Part shown: piece by piece, positions 17,045 through 26,033 of the stretch
Layout of the letters: each line of letters starts with the position of its first letter
Numbering within the stretch: position 1 is the first letter of the stretch
NCBI RefSeq assembly: GCF_024178315.1
Contig: NZ_JAMZIK010000099.1
Coordinates: 1 to 63,172, forward strand
Direction of reading: 5' to 3'
DNA length: 63,172 nucleotides
Source: Siccirubricoccus soli
Lineage (GTDB): Bacteria > Pseudomonadota > Alphaproteobacteria > Acetobacterales > Acetobacteraceae
The notes under the pieces: generated by a model
Databases searched by the model: none
What the model saw: the letters and a program-made list of their open reading frames with translations, nothing else
Told to the model about the DNA's origin: nothing
Made by a program: the position numbers and the translations under genes

Positions 17045-18216
17045 CGCCACCCCAGCTTCAGCGCCAGCGCCAGGATCCCGAGCGCCGCCACGCCCAGCGC
17101 GATGCCCGGGCCGAAGCCGCCGAGCATCAGCCCGATCACCACCGGCCCCAGCGACTGGCCGATGAAGAAGTGGAAGGCGTGCATCGCCACCGCGGAGCCG
17201 CGGGCCTCCGGCGCCACCTCCGTCACCCGGGTCTGGATGCTGTTGTGCACCATGTAGAAGCCGACGCCGAGCACGAGTCCCGAGGCGATGAAGAGCGTCG
17301 CCGTCGGCGCCAGGCCGAAGCCGAGCAGCGCCAGCCCCGCCAGCACCCCGCCCAGCACCACCATCCGCCCCTGGCCGATCCGCGCCAGCACCGCCTTCAC
17401 CAGCGCGCCATAGGCGAAGCCGCCGCAGCCGAAGGCGCCGACCGTCAGCCCCGCCTCGAAGGTGGCGCCCGCCGCCTCCGCCAGGCCGCGCTGGCCGAGC
17501 AGCAGGGCAAGGTAGGGGAAGGTGCCGAAGACCAGCATCCCCTCCACCAGCACCGCGAAGAACAGCAGCCGCGCCGCCGGCATGCCGAGCAGGGCGCGGT
17601 AGCGGCCGAAGGCCCGCACCGGCTCGAAGGGCCGCCGCGGCTCCGGCGGGCCGCCGAAGGGGATCAGCACCAGCAGGAAGGAGGCGAGCAGCGCCACCCC
17701 GCCGCACAGGCCGAGCACGCCGCGCCAGCCGAGATAGCCCGCCAGCAGCCCGGCCAGCACGCCGCCGCCGATCTGCCCGCCGATGGCGAAGACCAGCACC
17801 CGGCTGAGCGCCACCTGCCGGTCCTTCATCGGCACCGCATCGCCGATGGTCGCCAGCGTCAGCGGCATGATGCCGCCCGCCGCCATGCCGGTCAGCGCCC
17901 GCAGCAGCATCAGCGTGTCGAGGCTTGAGGCGAAGGGCGCGATCAGCGCCATCACGGAGAGCAGCAGCAGCGAGAAGCGGATCACCCGCCGCTTGCCCAG
18001 CGCATCGCCGACCGGCCCGAGGATCGGCTGGATCAGCGCGAAGGGCACCGCGAAGGCGGAGGCGAGCAGCGCCACCCGGTCCGGCGAGGCGGCGAATTCA
18101 TCGGCGATGACGGCGATGAAGGGATCGGTCACCCGCACGCTGAGCGCCCCGGCGAAGGCCGTGATGCCGAGCAGCAGGATCAGCCGGGACTGGTTCGGGA
18201 GGTGCGGGGTGGACAT
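17041..18216 (-). CDS. MFS transporter
   Basis: 391-residue major facilitator permease with 12 predicted helices. The start MSTPHLPNQSRLILLLG at 18216 leads straight into helix 1. The loop between helices 2 and 3 has GPVGDALGKRRVIR, the MFS motif A equivalent, and the second half repeats a similar pattern. It resembles DHA1-type drug or sugar-efflux permeases; the substrate is not predictable. The longer upstream frame is Arg/Gly/Pro-rich and not membrane-like. Its stop codon lies inside a family A repeat. Confidence 0.88.
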   Translation of the reverse strand: MSTPHLPNQSRLILLLGITAFAGALSVRVTDPFIAVIADEFAASPDRVALLASAFAVPFALIQPILGPVGDALGKRRVIRFSLLLLSVMALIAPFASSLDTLMLLRALTGMAAGGIMPLTLATIGDAVPMKDRQVALSRVLVFAIGGQIGGGVLAGLLAGYLGWRGVLGLCGGVALLASFLLVLIPFGGPPEPRRPFEPVRAFGRYRALLGMPAARLLFFAVLVEGMLVFGTFPYLALLLGQRGLAEAAGATFEAGLTVGAFGCGGFAYGALVKAVLARIGQGRMVVLGGVLAGLALLGFGLAPTATLFIASGLVLGVGFYMVHNSIQTRVTEVAPEARGSAVAMHAFHFFIGQSLGPVVIGLMLGGFGPGIALGVAALGILALALKLGWR

Positions 18217-18506
18217 CGCCGCTGATGTGCACCGCAGCGACGGGGGCGTCCATCCTGCCTGGCGGCGGGGCTGCCATGCCGCCGCTGCCGCTTCTCCGCC
18301 GGCATCCCGCGGCCGCGCCGCCGTCCCGGGCCAAGCGGCCGGCACGCGGGGGGCCACCTCCCTGGCATGCGGCGCGCCACGGGCCGCCGCCCGGCGCATC
18401 GAGGGAGAGGCCAAGGGGCCTGCCCCGGACACCGCCGGGAGGATAGGCTCCGCGCCCCGGGTCCAGGCCCGAGGGCTGACCCCGCAAGCTCCCGCCGGAG
18501 GCGCGC

Positions 18507-20036
18507 ATGCCAGAGACTCAGGTCCTGATCGTCGGTGCCGGCCCCACCGGCCTGGTGCTGGCCATCCAGCTCGCCCGGCACGGCATCGCCTGCCGCATCA
18601 TCGACCGCGCCGCGGGGCCCGGCGAGGCCTCCCGCGCCATGGCGGTGCATGCCCGCACCCTGGAATTCTACCGGCAATTCGGCTTCGCGGATCAGGTGGC
18701 GGCGGCCGGCATCCCGATGGCCACCCTGCATCTCCGCCAGGCGGGGCGGGAGGTGGCGCGGCTCGAGCTCGGCGCGCTCGGCGCCGGGGAAAGTCGCTAC
18801 CCCTTCATTCTCAGCCTGCCGCAGGACGAGCATGAGCGGCTGCTCGGGGCGCAGCTCTCGGCCCTTGGCCTCCGCGTCGAATGGGGCGTGGAGCTGCGCG
18901 CGCTGGCGGAGATCCCGGGCGGACTCCGCGCCACCCTGGCGGGGCCGGCGGGGGAGGAGAGCTGCGAGGCGGCTTGGCTCTGCGGCTGCGACGGCGCCCA
19001 TAGCCGGGTGCGGCAGGCGATCGGCCTCGGCTTTCCCGGCGGCACCTATGCCCAGCGCTTCTATGTCGCGGATGTCGCCATCGCCGGCCCCGCCCGCCCG
19101 GATATCGAGGCGAACATCGCCGCCCAGGGGCTGGCCCTGCTCTTCCCGGTGCGGCGGGCGGGCATGCAGCGGGTGATCGGCATCCTGCCGCCGGAGCTGG
19201 GCGATCGGGACGATGTGACATTCGACGCCGTCCGCCCGGTGGCGGAGGCGATGCTCGGCATCTCGGTGGAAAGGGCGAACTGGTTCTCCACCTACCATGT
19301 GCATCACCGGGTGGCGGCGGGCTTCCGCCGCGGCCGCGCCTTCCTCGCCGGGGATGCCGGGCACATCCACAGCCCGGCCGGCGGGCAGGGGATGAATACC
19401 GGCATCGGCGATGCGGTGAATCTCGGCTGGAAGCTGGCGGAGGTGCTGCAGGGGCAGGCCGCCGAAAGCCTGCTGGAGAGCTACGAGCAGGAGCGGATCG
19501 GCTTCGCCCGGACCCTGGTGGCCACCACGGACCGGGCCTTCACCGCGCTGGTCGGCACCGGCCCCGGCAGCCGGCTGCTGCGGCAGGTGGTGCTGCCGCG
19601 CCTGGCGCCGCTGCTCCTCGGCATCGGGCCCGTCCGCCGGCGGCTGTTCCGCACCGCCTCGCAGATCCGCATCGCCTATCCGGACAGCCCGCTCAGCGAG
19701 GGCCGGGCCGGGGCGCTGGCGGCCGGGGCGCGGCTGCCCTTCCTCGAGGTGCCGGGCGGGGACAGCCATGCGCCGCTGGACGGGCTCGGCTGGCGGCTGC
19801 AGCTGCATGGCGAGGCCGCACCGCCCCTCCGCGCCGCGGCGGCGGAGCTCGGCCTGCCGCTCGACACCTTCCCCTGGAGCGCGGCGGCCGGCCGGGCCGG
19901 GCTGGCGCGGGACGCCGCCTACCTGCTGCGGCCGGATGGGCATATCGGCCTGGCCTGGGAAGGGCAGGACCCGGCCCGGCTGCGCGCCTATGCGGCAAAG
20001 CATGGGCTGCGCTTCGGCCAGGGCGGGTCGCCATAG
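18507..20036 (+). CDS. FAD-dependent aromatic monooxygenase (PHBH/PheA/TfdB type)
   Basis: 509-residue group A flavoprotein monooxygenase. It has the N-terminal GAGPTG dinucleotide motif (residues 10-15), the DG motif in CGCDGAHSRVRQAIG near 155-170 and the GD motif GDAGHIHSPAGGQGMNTGIG at about 282-301. The C-terminal thioredoxin-like domain (about 400-509) is typical of phenol hydroxylase-like and tetracycline- or rifampicin-hydroxylase-like members. Substrates are phenolic or polyketide aromatics; which one is unknown. No ring-cleavage genes are adjacent. It is divergent from the MFS gene, which could be its efflux or uptake partner, but that is inference. Confidence 0.9.
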   Translation: MPETQVLIVGAGPTGLVLAIQLARHGIACRIIDRAAGPGEASRAMAVHARTLEFYRQFGFADQVAAAGIPMATLHLRQAGREVARLELGALGAGESRYPFILSLPQDEHERLLGAQLSALGLRVEWGVELRALAEIPGGLRATLAGPAGEESCEAAWLCGCDGAHSRVRQAIGLGFPGGTYAQRFYVADVAIAGPARPDIEANIAAQGLALLFPVRRAGMQRVIGILPPELGDRDDVTFDAVRPVAEAMLGISVERANWFSTYHVHHRVAAGFRRGRAFLAGDAGHIHSPAGGQGMNTGIGDAVNLGWKLAEVLQGQAAESLLESYEQERIGFARTLVATTDRAFTALVGTGPGSRLLRQVVLPRLAPLLLGIGPVRRRLFRTASQIRIAYPDSPLSEGRAGALAAGARLPFLEVPGGDSHAPLDGLGWRLQLHGEAAPPLRAAAAELGLPLDTFPWSAAAGRAGLARDAAYLLRPDGHIGLAWEGQDPARLRAYAAKHGLRFGQGGSP

Positions 20037-20248
20037 GGCGGCCCCGGGGGCGTGGCGCCGCCCTTGCGGACACGGGCCGGGGCATGTGCGGCGAGCGCCG
20101 CCCAACCAAGCCGGCAGCGCCCCCTGATGGGCCGCAACATCGCCGGCCTGCGCGCCATGGGCGGGAGATGTCGGCTGCGGCGCAAATAGCGCGTGACCAT
20201 TCGCACCAGTGCGTGATCCTTGGAGCAAACCTTGAGGGAGGCCCCCGC

Positions 20249-20863
20249 ATGGCTGCACGCGCCCAGGATGCCCGCCGCCACGCCCCTGCCACGCTCCGCA
20301 ACCGGGACGCCATCCTGGCGGTGCTGCGCCGGCACCTGCCGCCATCCGGGCTGGTGCTGGAGATCGCCAGCGGCAGCGGGGAGCATGCGGTGCATTTCGC
20401 CGCCGCCCTGCCCGGCCTCGCCTTCCAGCCGAGCGATCCGGACCCCGGCGCCCGGGCCAGCGTCGATGCCTGGGCGCGTGCGACCCGCCTGCCCAATCTC
20501 CGCCCGGCCCTGGCGCTGGATGTGCGGGAGACCCCCTGGCCGCTGGACCGTGCGGATGCGGTGTTCTGCGCGAACATGATCCATATCGCCCCCTGGGCGG
20601 CGACGCCGACGCTGCTGGCCGGGGCGGCGCGCTGCCTGGCGCCGGGCGGGGCGCTGATCCTCTACGGCCCCTTCCGCCGCGGCGGCGCCCATACCGCCCC
20701 GAGCAACGCCGCCTTCGATGCGGAGCTCCGCCGGCAGAACCCGGAATGGGGGGTGCGGGCGCTGGAGGAGGTGGCGGCGGAGGCCGCTGCCGCCGGCTTC
20801 GCCGCCCCGCTGGTGGAGGAGATGCCGGCGAACAACCTGATGCTGGTGTTCCGCCGGGTCTGA
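20249..20863 (+). CDS. DUF938 family SAM-dependent methyltransferase-like protein
   Basis: 204 residues. The fold is a class I methyltransferase: VLEIASGSGEHAVHFAAALP (motif I, residues about 36-55), then FCANMIHIAPW, then ALILYGPFRRGG, which is the DUF938 signature, and a C-terminal NNLMLVFRR strand. Members are widespread and uncharacterised. ATG 20249 follows GAGGGAG by about 8 bases and is followed by the family sequence ARAQDARRHAPATLRNRDAI. It may be cotranscribed with the upstream monooxygenase (212-base gap), which would suit tailoring of the same compound, but this is speculative. Confidence 0.87.
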   Translation: MAARAQDARRHAPATLRNRDAILAVLRRHLPPSGLVLEIASGSGEHAVHFAAALPGLAFQPSDPDPGARASVDAWARATRLPNLRPALALDVRETPWPLDRADAVFCANMIHIAPWAATPTLLAGAARCLAPGGALILYGPFRRGGAHTAPSNAAFDAELRRQNPEWGVRALEEVAAEAAAAGFAAPLVEEMPANNLMLVFRRV

Positions 20864-21085
20864 CGGCGGCAGGGAGAGGGCGGGCCGGCGGCTTGGCGCC
20901 CCGCCCTCTCCTTGCCGGCGGGGCACCGCGCCAAGGCGGGATCGGTCGAGCCTCGCTCCCTCATCCTGCTCCGGCTCGTTGCCCGGTCGGGCCCCATCCA
21001 CGGTGCGGCCGATCCGACGGCACCCCATCACGCTCCGGCCTCGGACGGTCCGGCCGCCCGGCGACTCCGCTCGGCGCGAGCCGCC

Positions 21086-22567
21086 CTATTGCAGATAGCG
21101 TGCGCTGAGATGCGCCATGAAATCCGCGGGGTCGAGCGGCTTGCCCGTCGCATGCCGCAGCAAATCCTGGAAGCCGAGGCGCGAGCCCTGGCTGTGCACC
21201 TTCTCCCGCAACCAGGCGGTGAGCGGCCGCAGATCGCCCTCGGCGATCGCCGCATCCAGCCCCGGCACCGCCGCCCGCGCCGCCTGCATGAGCTGCGCCG
21301 CCGCCATGGCGCCGAGCGTATAGCTCGGGAAATAGCCGAAGGCGCCGTCATGCCAGTGGATGTCCTGCAGGCAGCCCTGCGCATCATCCGGCGGGGCGAT
21401 GCCGAGCAGCGCCCGGAACCCCTCATTCCAGGCGGCGGGCAGGTCGGCCACCTCAAGCCTGCCCTCGATCATCGCCCGCTCCAGCCGAAAGCGCAGGATG
21501 ACATGCGCCGGGTAGGTCAGCTCATCGGCATCCACGCGGATGAAGCTGCGCGCGACGCGGCGCCAGTGCCGCGCCAGGTTCTCCCGCGCATAGGGCGCGG
21601 CCTCGCCGCCGAAGGTGGCGTGCAGCCGGCGGCCGAGGAAGCCGAGGAAGGCGTCCGAACGGCAGGCCTGCATCTCGATGATCAGGGATTGCGATTCATG
21701 CGCCGCCATCCCCGCCGCCTGGCCCACCGGCTGGCGCGCCCAGGCTTCCGGCAGGCCGCGCTCATAGAGGGCGTGGCCGGTTTCGTGCAGCACGCCGAGC
21801 AGCGCCTTCCCCACCTCCTGCTCCGCATAGAAGGTGGTGATGCGGACATCGGTGGGGGTGCCGCCGCAGAAGGGGTGCAGGCTCTCATCCAGGCGGGCAT
21901 GGTCGTAGTCCAGCCCGACCCGCTCCGACATCTCCCGGCACAGGGCACGCTGCTGCGCCACCGGGAAGGGGCCGGGCAGCGGCAGGGGGGCGGGCGCGGC
22001 GGCCGCGCGGGCCTCGGCCCGTGGCAGGGCCTCGGCCAGGAAGGTCTCGTAGGCGGTGAAGATCGGCTCCACATCCGCCGCGGCGATGCCGGGCTGGTAG
22101 CCATCCATCAGCGCGTCATAGGGGGCAAGGCCGGTGGCGGCGGCGAGCGCCGCGGCGCTCTCCCGCTGCAACCGGACGACTTCGGCGAGGGCCGGGCGGA
22201 CCAGGGCGAAATCCGCCTTCGCCTTGGCCTCCCGCCAGATCTTCTCGCAGGCGGCGTTGGCGCGGGTGGTCGCCTCCACCAGCGAGGTCGGCAGGCAGGT
22301 GGCGCGGCGATGCTCGCGCCGCATCAGGGCGAGGTTGGCGCTTGCCCATTCGCCCTCCGCCGCGGCGGCGGCGAGGTCCTCGGCCACCTCGGGCGCCGTC
22401 AGCAGCTCATGCTGCAGCCCGGCGAGGGTGGCGAGCTGCTCGCCCCGCGCCGCGGCGCCACCGGGCGGCATCATGGCGCTGGCATCCCAGTGCAGCATGG
22501 CGCTGGCCTCGCCCAATGTGGCGATGCGGGCGAAGCGGGTGGCGAGGCGCTGATAGGCGGGGTTCAT
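21086..22567 (-). CDS. Carboxypeptidase M32
   Basis: 493-residue thermostable-carboxypeptidase-1-type metallopeptidase, removing C-terminal residues from peptides in the cytoplasm. The zinc site is HETGH at 261-265 and the third ligand is the Glu of HESQS at 290-294. The segment GGTPTDVRITTFY before the site and GYFPSYTLGAMAAAQL near the end are characteristic. The start at 22567 (MNPAYQRLATRF) matches the family. An alternative ATG at 22639 overlaps the SURF1 stop as ATGA but would add a 24-residue acidic and Pro-rich extension. It is last in the oxidase operon. Confidence 0.93.
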   Translation of the reverse strand: MNPAYQRLATRFARIATLGEASAMLHWDASAMMPPGGAAARGEQLATLAGLQHELLTAPEVAEDLAAAAAEGEWASANLALMRREHRRATCLPTSLVEATTRANAACEKIWREAKAKADFALVRPALAEVVRLQRESAAALAAATGLAPYDALMDGYQPGIAAADVEPIFTAYETFLAEALPRAEARAAAAPAPLPLPGPFPVAQQRALCREMSERVGLDYDHARLDESLHPFCGGTPTDVRITTFYAEQEVGKALLGVLHETGHALYERGLPEAWARQPVGQAAGMAAHESQSLIIEMQACRSDAFLGFLGRRLHATFGGEAAPYARENLARHWRRVARSFIRVDADELTYPAHVILRFRLERAMIEGRLEVADLPAAWNEGFRALLGIAPPDDAQGCLQDIHWHDGAFGYFPSYTLGAMAAAQLMQAARAAVPGLDAAIAEGDLRPLTAWLREKVHSQGSRLGFQDLLRHATGKPLDPADFMAHLSARYLQ

Positions 22568-22635
22568 GCGGCGGTCTTCCTCTTCTCCATCCCGTCCGGG
22601 CGCATCCGGCGCGCCCGGCACCGTCGAAGGCGGTG

Positions 22636-23367
22636 TCATGGGCCGTCCTCACCGGCAGGCAGCGGCGGCGCGGGCTCGGGCCGCCGCCACAGCGCCGCCA
22701 GCACCACCCCCGCCAGCGCCGCCGCCAGCCCATACCAGGTGACGGCATAGCCGAGATGCGGATTGGTCGGCCGCGGCAGCGCCGAGGCGGCCACGGGCAG
22801 GGTCGCAGGCGTGGCGCCCGGCGCCGCCAGCGCCACCAGCCCGAAGGGCGCGGGCGGCGGCAGGTCCAGCGCCTGCCCGATCGCAGCGGGGTCGAAGAGG
22901 TAGAAGCGCCGCCCCGCGGGATCGTCCTTCGGGCTGTTCCAGTCCCGGCTGTCGGCCGGGCGGACATAGCCGGTGACCGTGACCTCGCCCTCGGGATGGC
23001 CGATCGGCCGGTCCCGCTCCAGCGGCACCCAGCCGCGGTCCACCAGCAGGGGCGGCGCCCCCTCCCGCAGCAGCGGCGTCAGCAGACGGGCGCCGAGGGT
23101 GGTCCCGCGCAGCTCCACCCCCAGCAGCGCCTCCCGCCCATGGTCGAAGCGGCCGGTGGCGGCGACCTTCGCAAAGGGCTCCGGGCTGGCGGAAAGGGGT
23201 TGCGTCGGCCCTGCCTCGGCGGCGGCGATATGGGCCAGCAGCTCGGTCTTCCAATGCAGCCGCCGCACCTGCCAGGTGCCGAGGCCGAGCAGCACCGCCA
23301 GCACCGGCAGGGCGGCCAGCGCCAGCCCCCAGCGGCGGCGGGGCGGAGAAGGGGATGCGTCGGGCAT
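22636..23367 (-). CDS. SURF1 family cytochrome oxidase assembly protein
   Basis: 243-residue inner-membrane protein that assists heme a insertion into the aa3 oxidase. It has the classical SURF1 layout: an N-terminal helix (about 15-35) closed by GTWQVRRLHWK, a periplasmic domain with LVDRGWVPL and the GYVRPAD strand, and a C-terminal helix ending in HLGYAVTWYGLAAALAGV. It lies between DUF983 and the M32 peptidase genes and reads in the same direction as the cta genes. Confidence 0.93.
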   Translation of the reverse strand: MPDASPSPPRRRWGLALAALPVLAVLLGLGTWQVRRLHWKTELLAHIAAAEAGPTQPLSASPEPFAKVAATGRFDHGREALLGVELRGTTLGARLLTPLLREGAPPLLVDRGWVPLERDRPIGHPEGEVTVTGYVRPADSRDWNSPKDDPAGRRFYLFDPAAIGQALDLPPPAPFGLVALAAPGATPATLPVAASALPRPTNPHLGYAVTWYGLAAALAGVVLAALWRRPEPAPPLPAGEDGP

Positions 23368-23399
23368 GCGCGGCAGATGGCGTCGGGACAGGACGCTGC

Positions 23400-23750
23400 C
23401 TATCCCGGCCGGTGGCGGTAGTTCAGCCCGACCAGCGCCGCCTTCGCCACCCGCATGACCAGCAGCGTCAGCGGCAGCACCAGCGCCGGCCACAGCACCG
23501 CATGCACCCAGAGGGGCGGCGAGAATTTGGTGTCCACGAAGAGGGCGGCGATCACCGCCACGGCGCCGGCCACGAAGATGCCGGCCACCGCCGGGCCGTC
23601 CCCCGCGTCATGGGCGCGGAGATCGAGGCCGCAGACCGGGCAGGCCTCCCGCACCTCCAGCACCCGGATGAAGATCGGGCCGCGCCCGCAACGCGGACAG
23701 CGGCCCAGAAGCGCTGCCGGCACCAGCGGTGCCGGCCCCGTGGCGGACAT
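23400..23750 (-). CDS. DUF983 family protein
   Basis: 116 residues. Two CxxC pairs near the N-terminus (CPRCGRGPIF at about 18-27 and CPVCGLDL at about 38-45) form a probable zinc ribbon, followed by two membrane helices (about 55-72 and 80-100). DUF983 genes are commonly placed between ctaE and surf1 in alphaproteobacterial oxidase operons. The role is unknown, though metal handling during oxidase assembly is the usual guess. The start is one base from the end of ctaE, implying coupled expression. Confidence 0.9.
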   Translation of the reverse strand: MSATGPAPLVPAALLGRCPRCGRGPIFIRVLEVREACPVCGLDLRAHDAGDGPAVAGIFVAGAVAVIAALFVDTKFSPPLWVHAVLWPALVLPLTLLVMRVAKAALVGLNYRHRPG

Positions 23751-23751
23751 C

Positions 23752-24600
23752 TCAGTGCTCGGCGATCTCGCCGGCGCCCCACCAGTAGATGCAGACGAAG
23801 AGGAACAGCCACACCACGTCCACGAAGTGCCAGTACCAGGCGGCGGCCTCGAAGCCGAAATGCCGCTCCGGCGTGAAATGGCCCTTCATGGCGCGGATCA
23901 GGCAGACCAGCAGGAAGGTGGTGCCGACCAGCACGTGGAAGCCGTGGAAGCCGGTGGCGAGGAAGAAGGTGGAGGGATAGATGCCGCCGGTGAACTTGAA
24001 CGGCGCCTCCATGTACTCCACCGCCTGGAAGAAGGTGAAGCTGGCGCCCAGCACCACGGTCAGCGCCAGGCCCTGGATCAGCGTCTTGCGGTCGCCATTC
24101 AGCAGCCCGTGATGCGCCCAGGTGACCGTGCAGCCGGAGAGCAGCAGGATCATCGTGTTCAGGAAGGGCAGGCCGAAGGGGTCGAAGGTCAGCACGCCCT
24201 TGGGCGGCCAGATCGCCACCTCGGCGCCCGCGACATGGTTCGGGTAGAGGGCGAAGTGGAAATAGGCCCAGAAGAAGGCGACGAAGAACATCACCTCGGA
24301 GGCGATGAACAGCGTCATGCCGTAGCGCAGGCCGATGCGCACCACGGGGGTGTGCATGCCGGGGGTGTGCGCCTCCCGGATCACGTCCCGCCACCAGAAG
24401 AACATGGTGGAGAGGACGCCGATGATGCCGAGGTAGAGCATCCAATGGATGCCGTAATGCGCCAGCAGGATGATGCCGAGGACCAGCGCCCCGCCGGCGA
24501 AGGAGCCGATGAGCGGCCAGGGCGAGGGATCGACCAGGTGGTAGGGGTGCTTGTGCAGCGGGGCGGGTTCCGCCGCCGCCATATCCGTGGTGCTGGCCAT
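23752..24600 (-). CDS. ctaE: Cytochrome c oxidase subunit III
   Basis: 282-residue subunit III of the aa3-type oxidase with seven predicted membrane helices. Recognisable segments are HPYHLVDPSPWPLIGSF at the N-terminus, ASEVMFFVAFFWAYFH carrying the conserved glutamate, and FHGFHVLVGTTFLLVCLIR and AAAWYWHFVDVVWLFLF near the end. It carries no redox centre but stabilises the core and the proton path. A 465-base gene-free gap separates it from ctaG upstream. Confidence 0.96.
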   Translation of the reverse strand: MASTTDMAAAEPAPLHKHPYHLVDPSPWPLIGSFAGGALVLGIILLAHYGIHWMLYLGIIGVLSTMFFWWRDVIREAHTPGMHTPVVRIGLRYGMTLFIASEVMFFVAFFWAYFHFALYPNHVAGAEVAIWPPKGVLTFDPFGLPFLNTMILLLSGCTVTWAHHGLLNGDRKTLIQGLALTVVLGASFTFFQAVEYMEAPFKFTGGIYPSTFFLATGFHGFHVLVGTTFLLVCLIRAMKGHFTPERHFGFEAAAWYWHFVDVVWLFLFVCIYWWGAGEIAEH

Positions 24601-25065
24601 CGCGCGTCCTGACAGAGTGGTCCGGTGCCCACGGGGCCCCGGTGCAGTGTGCCGCATCAATCCTCAAAACCCGGCGGCGATCAAGGGTGGGGGCGGGAAA
24701 TTCCGGCATCCGGGGGCGGTTCGGCCGCCCATGGGCGCGCCGGCCGCGGGGAAAGCCCGGCACAGGCCTGGAGCGCGATCGGTTGCGGCCGGACCGAGCG
24801 GAACCACGACCCACACGGCCGGACAGGGAGCCGGCGCAGGAGGGCGGCACGAAGCGCGGCCGATCCCGCCCCGGTGTGCTGGCCGCCCGGCTCGCCGCCT
24901 CTCCGGCGAAGCGGGCAGGCAGGCGGGCCGTTCAGCTGGAGGCGGGCGGCCCGAGGACGCCATCCGCCGGGCTGCGGGGCCGGGCCGCCAGCGGCAGGGA
25001 CCTTCGCCCCGGGCTGCAGGGGCCGGCCTGCGGCTTCGCGGCCCGGTGCGGGAGAGGCGGCGCGC
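24601..25065. other. 465-base gap inside the oxidase operon
   Basis: No frame on either strand looks like a protein: candidates are Arg/Gly/Pro-rich with no family-like segments. I see no copy of repeat families A-E. It is unusual because all other operon spacings here are below about 220 bases. It may hold an internal promoter for ctaE, or the remains of a lost gene. Confidence 0.4.
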
Positions 25066-25686
25066 TCAGGGCGTCGCGCGGATCGCCGAGCCCACATGCG
25101 GCCCGGCATTCGCCAGCGCCCCGCTGCGCTCCGCATCGTCCAGGCTGCGGAAGAAGGTGTAGCTGATTGTGATGGTGCGGATGTCCCGGGTGTTCGGGTC
25201 CTCCGCCATCTTCGGATCCACCCAGAAGGAGATGGGCATGTCCACCTCCTGCCCCGGCGCCAGGGTCTGCTCGTTGAAGCAGAAGCAGGCGGTCTTGTGG
25301 AAATACTTGCCCACCACCTCGGGAGTGACGTTATAGGTGGCGACGCCCGTCACCGCCTGCTGCGACAGGTTGGCCGCCTGGTAGAAGGCCACGCCCTCCT
25401 CCCCCACCCGGAGGGAGGTGGCGCCCTGCATCGGGGCGAAGCGCCAGGGCAGGTTGGGCTGGGTGTTGGCGTTGAAGCGGATGGTCACCACCTGCTCCCC
25501 CGCCCCCGGCGCGGCGGGGCCGCCCACCTGCACCGTGCCGTTATAGCCGGTGACCTGGCAGAAGATGCGGTAGAGCGGCACGGAGGCGAAGGCGAGGCCG
25601 ACCATGCCGACGACGAGGCCGGCGACGCCGATCCCCATCAAGCGGTTGCGGCGGCGGAGCGTTGCGGGATCCATCATGCGCCTCAT
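25066..25686 (-). CDS. ctaG: Cytochrome c oxidase assembly protein CtaG/Cox11
   Basis: 206-residue copper chaperone that delivers copper to the CuB site of subunit I. It has a single N-terminal helix (about 15-35) followed by VPLYRIFCQVTGYNGTVQVG. The copper-binding CFCF motif lies in HKTACFCFNEQTLAPGQEVD near residue 140, and the late ISFWVDP strand follows. Start candidates are 25686 (MRRMMDPATL) or 25677 (MMDPATLRRRNR); the second resembles homologues more closely. It sits in the usual place after ctaB. Confidence 0.95.
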   Translation of the reverse strand: MRRMMDPATLRRRNRLMGIGVAGLVVGMVGLAFASVPLYRIFCQVTGYNGTVQVGGPAAPGAGEQVVTIRFNANTQPNLPWRFAPMQGATSLRVGEEGVAFYQAANLSQQAVTGVATYNVTPEVVGKYFHKTACFCFNEQTLAPGQEVDMPISFWVDPKMAEDPNTRDIRTITISYTFFRSLDDAERSGALANAGPHVGSAIRATP

Positions 25687-25735
25687 TGCAACATGGCCGC
25701 CCGGGGCGGCGGCCGAAAACCTGCCCGGAGCATTG

Positions 25736-25762
25736 CCGGATCAGATGGGATCACCTGACCGG
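25736..25762. repeat. Degenerate family A stem-loop
   Basis: CCGGATCAG and CTGACCGG arms with a GGAT-containing loop. The centre TCAGATGGGATCA is nearly identical to the left stem of family A copy 2. It lies alone between ctaG and the 43-residue gene, with no partner stem. Confidence 0.5.
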
Positions 25763-25901
25763 ATGTCCGCCCGGACCGCAGGATGCCCGGGGCGAGACCC
25801 CTGCCCGGCCCGGCGGACCGGGCGCTTGACCGGCGGCCCAACAAGGCGTTCCGGCAGGGCCGGACGGGCCGTGGCGCCCCGGCGTGGCGCCTAGCAGCCG
25901 C

Positions 25902-26033
25902 TCAGCCGCCCCGCAGCACCCGGGCCGTGCTGATGAAGAAGAACAGCACGACCAGGATCAGCAGGGCGCCCAGCACCGCCCAGTTCTTCTGCCGCCGGCG
26001 GCGGTAGAATTCCGCCTTCTCCTCCGGCGTCAT
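25902..26033 (-). CDS. Small single-helix membrane protein of the oxidase operon
   Basis: 43 residues: a charged N-terminus (MTPEEKAEFYRRRRQKN), one membrane helix (AVLGALLILVVLFFFIS at about 19-35) and a short tail. The start overlaps the ctaB stop as ATGA, indicating coupled translation. Small one-helix proteins between ctaB and ctaG are common in alphaproteobacterial operons and may be oxidase assembly or accessory subunits. No function is demonstrated for this one. Confidence 0.85.
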   Translation of the reverse strand: MTPEEKAEFYRRRRQKNWAVLGALLILVVLFFFISTARVLRGG

